Origin: UBA9715 sp964553375
GTDB taxonomy: Bacteria > Actinomycetota > Coriobacteriia > Coriobacteriales > Eggerthellaceae
Assembly: GCA_964553375.1 (NCBI GenBank)
Contig: CAZKKN010000003.1
Coordinates: forward strand, 1 to 64,000
Direction: 5' to 3'
DNA: 64,000 bases
Shown: positions 61,970-64,000 of the stretch, piece after piece
Layout of the letters: each line of letters opens with the position of its first letter
Position numbering within the stretch: the stretch's first letter is position 1
Program-made: the position numbers and the translations under genes
The notes under the pieces: generated by a model
What the model was told of the DNA's origin: nothing
Databases searched by the model: none
What the model saw: only the letters and a program-made list of their open reading frames with translations

Positions 61970-62809
61970 ATGACAGATACGAAGAGAATCGGAGCCGCCA
62001 TGGTAGGCGCTATGAAGAAAAGCATCGTTACCGCATTGCTCGCGGTGGTCGCAGCCTGGACCATCGCCATCCCTCAGGCTTTGGCCGCACCGGATCCCAG
62101 CGCCATGGTGGACTTGCAGGATGCTGGTTCGGGCAAGGTGAGCGTTACCCTGAAAAACTACGACAAGATGGATGACCTGCTTACGCTTTCCCTGACCTTG
62201 GATGTCTCGTTGTCCAGCGGATCCATCAGCTATCTGCAGCCGTCGTTTCAGTTCTCCAGCGCCATCGATGCCTCGGTGAAGACGATCACCACCCATGAAG
62301 AGGGCGACAAGATGCGGGTGCGGATCTATATCGCCAATGCCTCCCAACCGCTGCTTCCGGCTGCATCCAGTACGAGCGGCGTGAATTTGGGCAATCTCAT
62401 CTTGGCAGTGAAGGATTCTGCCCCCGATGACCAGGAGTTCACCGCCACGGTAAGCGTTCCCACCGATGAAGTGGCCCTTCAAGGCGTGCGCTCCGATAAT
62501 GCGTCTTTCGATGTGCCGCCGGCGAATCTCGTCTCCTTTAGCGACCCTACGCTTGTGGTGACTAAGGAGTCCAACCCGGTAGCCAATCCCAGCCTGAACC
62601 AGAATCCCATGAACGGCGGCAACGCGGCCGATAGCGATACCGTGGGCCGGACCAACGACACGCGCCCCGATAAGCTTCTGCCCACAGGTGACAACACCAC
62701 GCCTTTGGTGATAGGGCTTGTGGTGGTGGCCGTGCTGGCCGTGGGCCTTATCGTGTTCGCAGTGGTGCGTCGCCGTAAGAAGGTTGATTCTTCCAGCACC
62801 GATGCCTAG
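61970..62809 (+). CDS. LPXTG cell-wall-anchored protein with a cohesin-like domain
   Basis: A 279-residue sortase substrate. A signal peptide (cut near 40, ALA-AP) is followed by one beta-sandwich domain (about 45-185) whose pattern (VSVTLKNYD, then LTLSLTLDVS, QPSFQFSS, LGNLILAVKDSAP, then FTATVSVP) resembles cohesins. A disordered Asn/Pro/Asp-rich stalk (about 190-235) leads to LPTGD (237-241), a membrane helix (about 246-265) and a basic RRRKK end. The gene starts 3 bases after the M60 gene, so they are co-transcribed. ATG 62000 has a better-placed GGAG and is an alternative start. The cohesin assignment is inference; the anchor is certain. Confidence 0.85.
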   Translation: MTDTKRIGAAMVGAMKKSIVTALLAVVAAWTIAIPQALAAPDPSAMVDLQDAGSGKVSVTLKNYDKMDDLLTLSLTLDVSLSSGSISYLQPSFQFSSAIDASVKTITTHEEGDKMRVRIYIANASQPLLPAASSTSGVNLGNLILAVKDSAPDDQEFTATVSVPTDEVALQGVRSDNASFDVPPANLVSFSDPTLVVTKESNPVANPSLNQNPMNGGNAADSDTVGRTNDTRPDKLLPTGDNTTPLVIGLVVVAVLAVGLIVFAVVRRRKKVDSSSTDA

Positions 62810-62854
62810 GTGCTAACGCCATAGCAGGCGCTCTTCGGTGATGGGCGCCTTGGA

Positions 62855-62938
62855 GAAAGGGGAAGACCCTATGCGAAGATGCGTCCGGCCAGGTGGAGAT
62901 AACCGGAGCATCGCGGCAGCAGAGGATCTTCCCCTTTC
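62855..62938. repeat. 12-bp inverted repeat between converging genes
   Basis: GAAAGGGGAAGA (62855-62866) and TCTTCCCCTTTC (62927-62938) are exact complements, 60 bases apart, in the 155 bases between the LPXTG gene and the FMN reductase gene. The loop is long and no T tract follows, so it is a weak terminator candidate or a remnant of a repeat. Confidence 0.7.
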
Positions 62939-62964
62939 GGTTTCCCTGAAGTGATTCCGCCCGC

Positions 62965-63582
62965 TTAGCGGATGAAGTTCGTGCGCACCGGTTCCTCCGG
63001 GGTGGGCAGACCGTAGCGTTCACGACCCAGGGCGATGGACCTCATGAGGAATACAATGTTCTGGGCCAAAGCGCGCATCTGCTGGAGCCCTTCGGCGTCT
63101 TGGGATGCCTCCCCGGGGGCTGCGCCATGGATGCCGTTCCAATAGGTGCCGGTGGCTATGGGCATGCCAACGATGCCGAAATACTTGTTCAGCTCATCCC
63201 ATGTGGCAGTGAGGCCTCCGCGACGGGCGCAACCCACCGCTGCTCCCACCTTCATGCGCTTATCGAAGGGCGTGCTGTAGAACAGACGGTCGAGGAAGCT
63301 GATCAAGGTGCCGTTGGCCGAGGCATAATAGACCGGCGATGCCACTACCAGACCGTCGGCTTCGGCGAATTTCGGGGCTATCTCGTTCACCGCATCGTCG
63401 AATACGCAGCGTCCTTGCTTGGAGCACACCCCGCAAGCGATGCAGCCGCGGATGACCTCCTTGCCGATGGCGATGCATTCGGCTTCCACCCCTTCGGTCT
63501 CCAGGACGCGGATCATCTCATCCAGGGCGATCTGGGTGTTGCTCTGAGGGCGCGGGCTTCCGTTGATCATCAGTACTTTCAT
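62965..63582 (-). CDS. NADPH-dependent FMN reductase / iron-sulfur flavoprotein
   Basis: A 205-residue flavodoxin-fold oxidoreductase. It starts MKVLMINGSPRPQSNTQIAL (the flavin phosphate loop), followed by the cysteine motif GCIACGVCSKQGRC (about 46), which can hold an iron-sulfur cluster or redox thiols, then VVASPVYYASANGTLISFLDR (about 80; SPVYYASANG is typical). AGGAGGAGG precedes the ATG; the longer reading to 63798 overlaps upp. The acceptor is unknown; relatives reduce quinones, flavins or drugs. Confidence 0.88.
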   Translation of the reverse strand: MKVLMINGSPRPQSNTQIALDEMIRVLETEGVEAECIAIGKEVIRGCIACGVCSKQGRCVFDDAVNEIAPKFAEADGLVVASPVYYASANGTLISFLDRLFYSTPFDKRMKVGAAVGCARRGGLTATWDELNKYFGIVGMPIATGTYWNGIHGAAPGEASQDAEGLQQMRALAQNIVFLMRSIALGRERYGLPTPEEPVRTNFIR

Positions 63583-63617
63583 AGCTTCCTCCTCCTTAAG
63601 GTTCACAGGTTTAGATT

Positions 63618-64000
63618 TTATGACACGGTGGCGAATATCCGATCGCCCGCATCGCCCAAGCCAGGCACGATGTAGGCGTTCTCGTTGAGCCCCTCGTCGA
63701 TGGCCGCCACATAGATGTCCACGTCGGGGTGGGCGGCTTGGAAGGCATCTATGCCTTCGGGGGCCGCCAAGAGGTTCACCAGGCGCAGATCCCTGCACCC
63801 GTGGGATTTCAGACTCGTTACCGCATCTATGGCGCTTCCGCCGGTGGCGAGCATCGGGTCGATGACCATCACCGAGGATTCTTGCACCCCTGCGGGCAGC
63901 TTACAATAGTATTCCCGGGGCTTATGGGTGGTCTCGTCGCGCTCCATGCCGATGGGTCCCACGGAGGCGAAGGGCAAAAGCTCAAGGAAGCCATCCACCA
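63618..64000 (-). CDS. upp: Uracil phosphoribosyltransferase (5' partial, cut by window end)
   Basis: Salvages uracil to UMP with PRPP. Only the C-terminal roughly 127 residues are inside the window; the start lies beyond base 64000. Motifs are DGFLELLPFASVGPIGMERDE (its first part DGFLELLPFA), PREYYCKLP, the PRPP loop VMVIDPMLATGGSA, and the uracil-binding end YIVPGLGDAGDRIF. It precedes the FMN reductase gene by 35 bases on the same strand. Confidence 0.94.
   Translation of the reverse strand, partial: VDGFLELLPFASVGPIGMERDETTHKPREYYCKLPAGVQESSVMVIDPMLATGGSAIDAVTSLKSHGCRDLRLVNLLAAPEGIDAFQAAHPDVDIYVAAIDEGLNENAYIVPGLGDAGDRIFATVS

Noticed and set aside
61109..62482. 457-codon minus-strand frame across the M60-LPXTG junction
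   Set aside because: It lies fully over two well-supported genes and has no ribosome-binding site or recognisable motif.

Overview
The window is a contiguous piece of chromosome, apart from one run of 10 Ns, from a high-GC Gram-positive bacterium. I infer class Coriobacteriia (Actinomycetota), probably a gut or mucosal member near the Eggerthellales. The grounds are the high GC, the gene orders rpoA-rplQ-ecfT, tgt-secDF and tilS-hpt-ftsH-folP, the fused SecDF, the single-chain EcfA-EcfA', the long PurL, an LPXTG surface protein and a GAAC-N4-GTTC type LexA box. The genus cannot be named from the sequence alone. About 50 protein genes are densely packed on both strands. I saw no tRNA, rRNA, CRISPR array, prophage or insertion sequence.

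Layout. 1-5 kb: the rpoA end, rplQ with a long acidic tail, an orphan EcfT, ruvCAB behind a probable LexA-controlled promoter, and a cold-shock gene. 5-12 kb: a DUF2130 coiled-coil protein, then queA, queH and tgt (queuosine tRNA modification) around a PARG-like protein and hisS. 12-19 kb: secDF, a DUF1292 protein, an unusual palindrome with an 82-bp tandem repeat, and on the minus strand an FMN-riboswitch-controlled riboflavin ECF transporter (ribU, ecfAA', ecfT). 19-26 kb: folE, an MFS pump, a glutaredoxin-like protein, glutaminase, a GntR-regulated ABC transporter with a visible promoter and operator, tcdA and hemolysin III. 26-43 kb: a lipoprotein and membrane sulfatase pair, purL, a large repetitive lipoprotein, an Old Yellow Enzyme, a LysR regulator, several poorly characterised genes and nhaA. 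43-56 kb: lysA, hom, a HAD phosphatase, an alanine/Na+ symporter, an RNA methyltransferase, tilS, maf, hpt, ftsH, a folP-folK fusion and birA.

56-63 kb holds the most interesting locus. A 1,897-residue secreted M60-type (mucinase/enhancin) metallopeptidase has carbohydrate-binding-like and fibronectin modules and a dockerin-like calcium loop, but no cell-wall anchor of its own. Three bases downstream lies a small LPXTG-anchored protein whose single extracellular domain looks cohesin-like. Together they suggest a minimal two-gene system that docks a mucin-degrading protease on the cell surface. The window ends with an FMN reductase and the 3' part of upp.

Links between genes: queA, queH and tgt serve one pathway; folE and folP-folK serve folate; lysA and hom serve the aspartate family; purL and hpt serve purines. 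The ECF operon imports riboflavin under FMN feedback. Starts were chosen by Shine-Dalgarno position and family alignment from memory; no database search was run.
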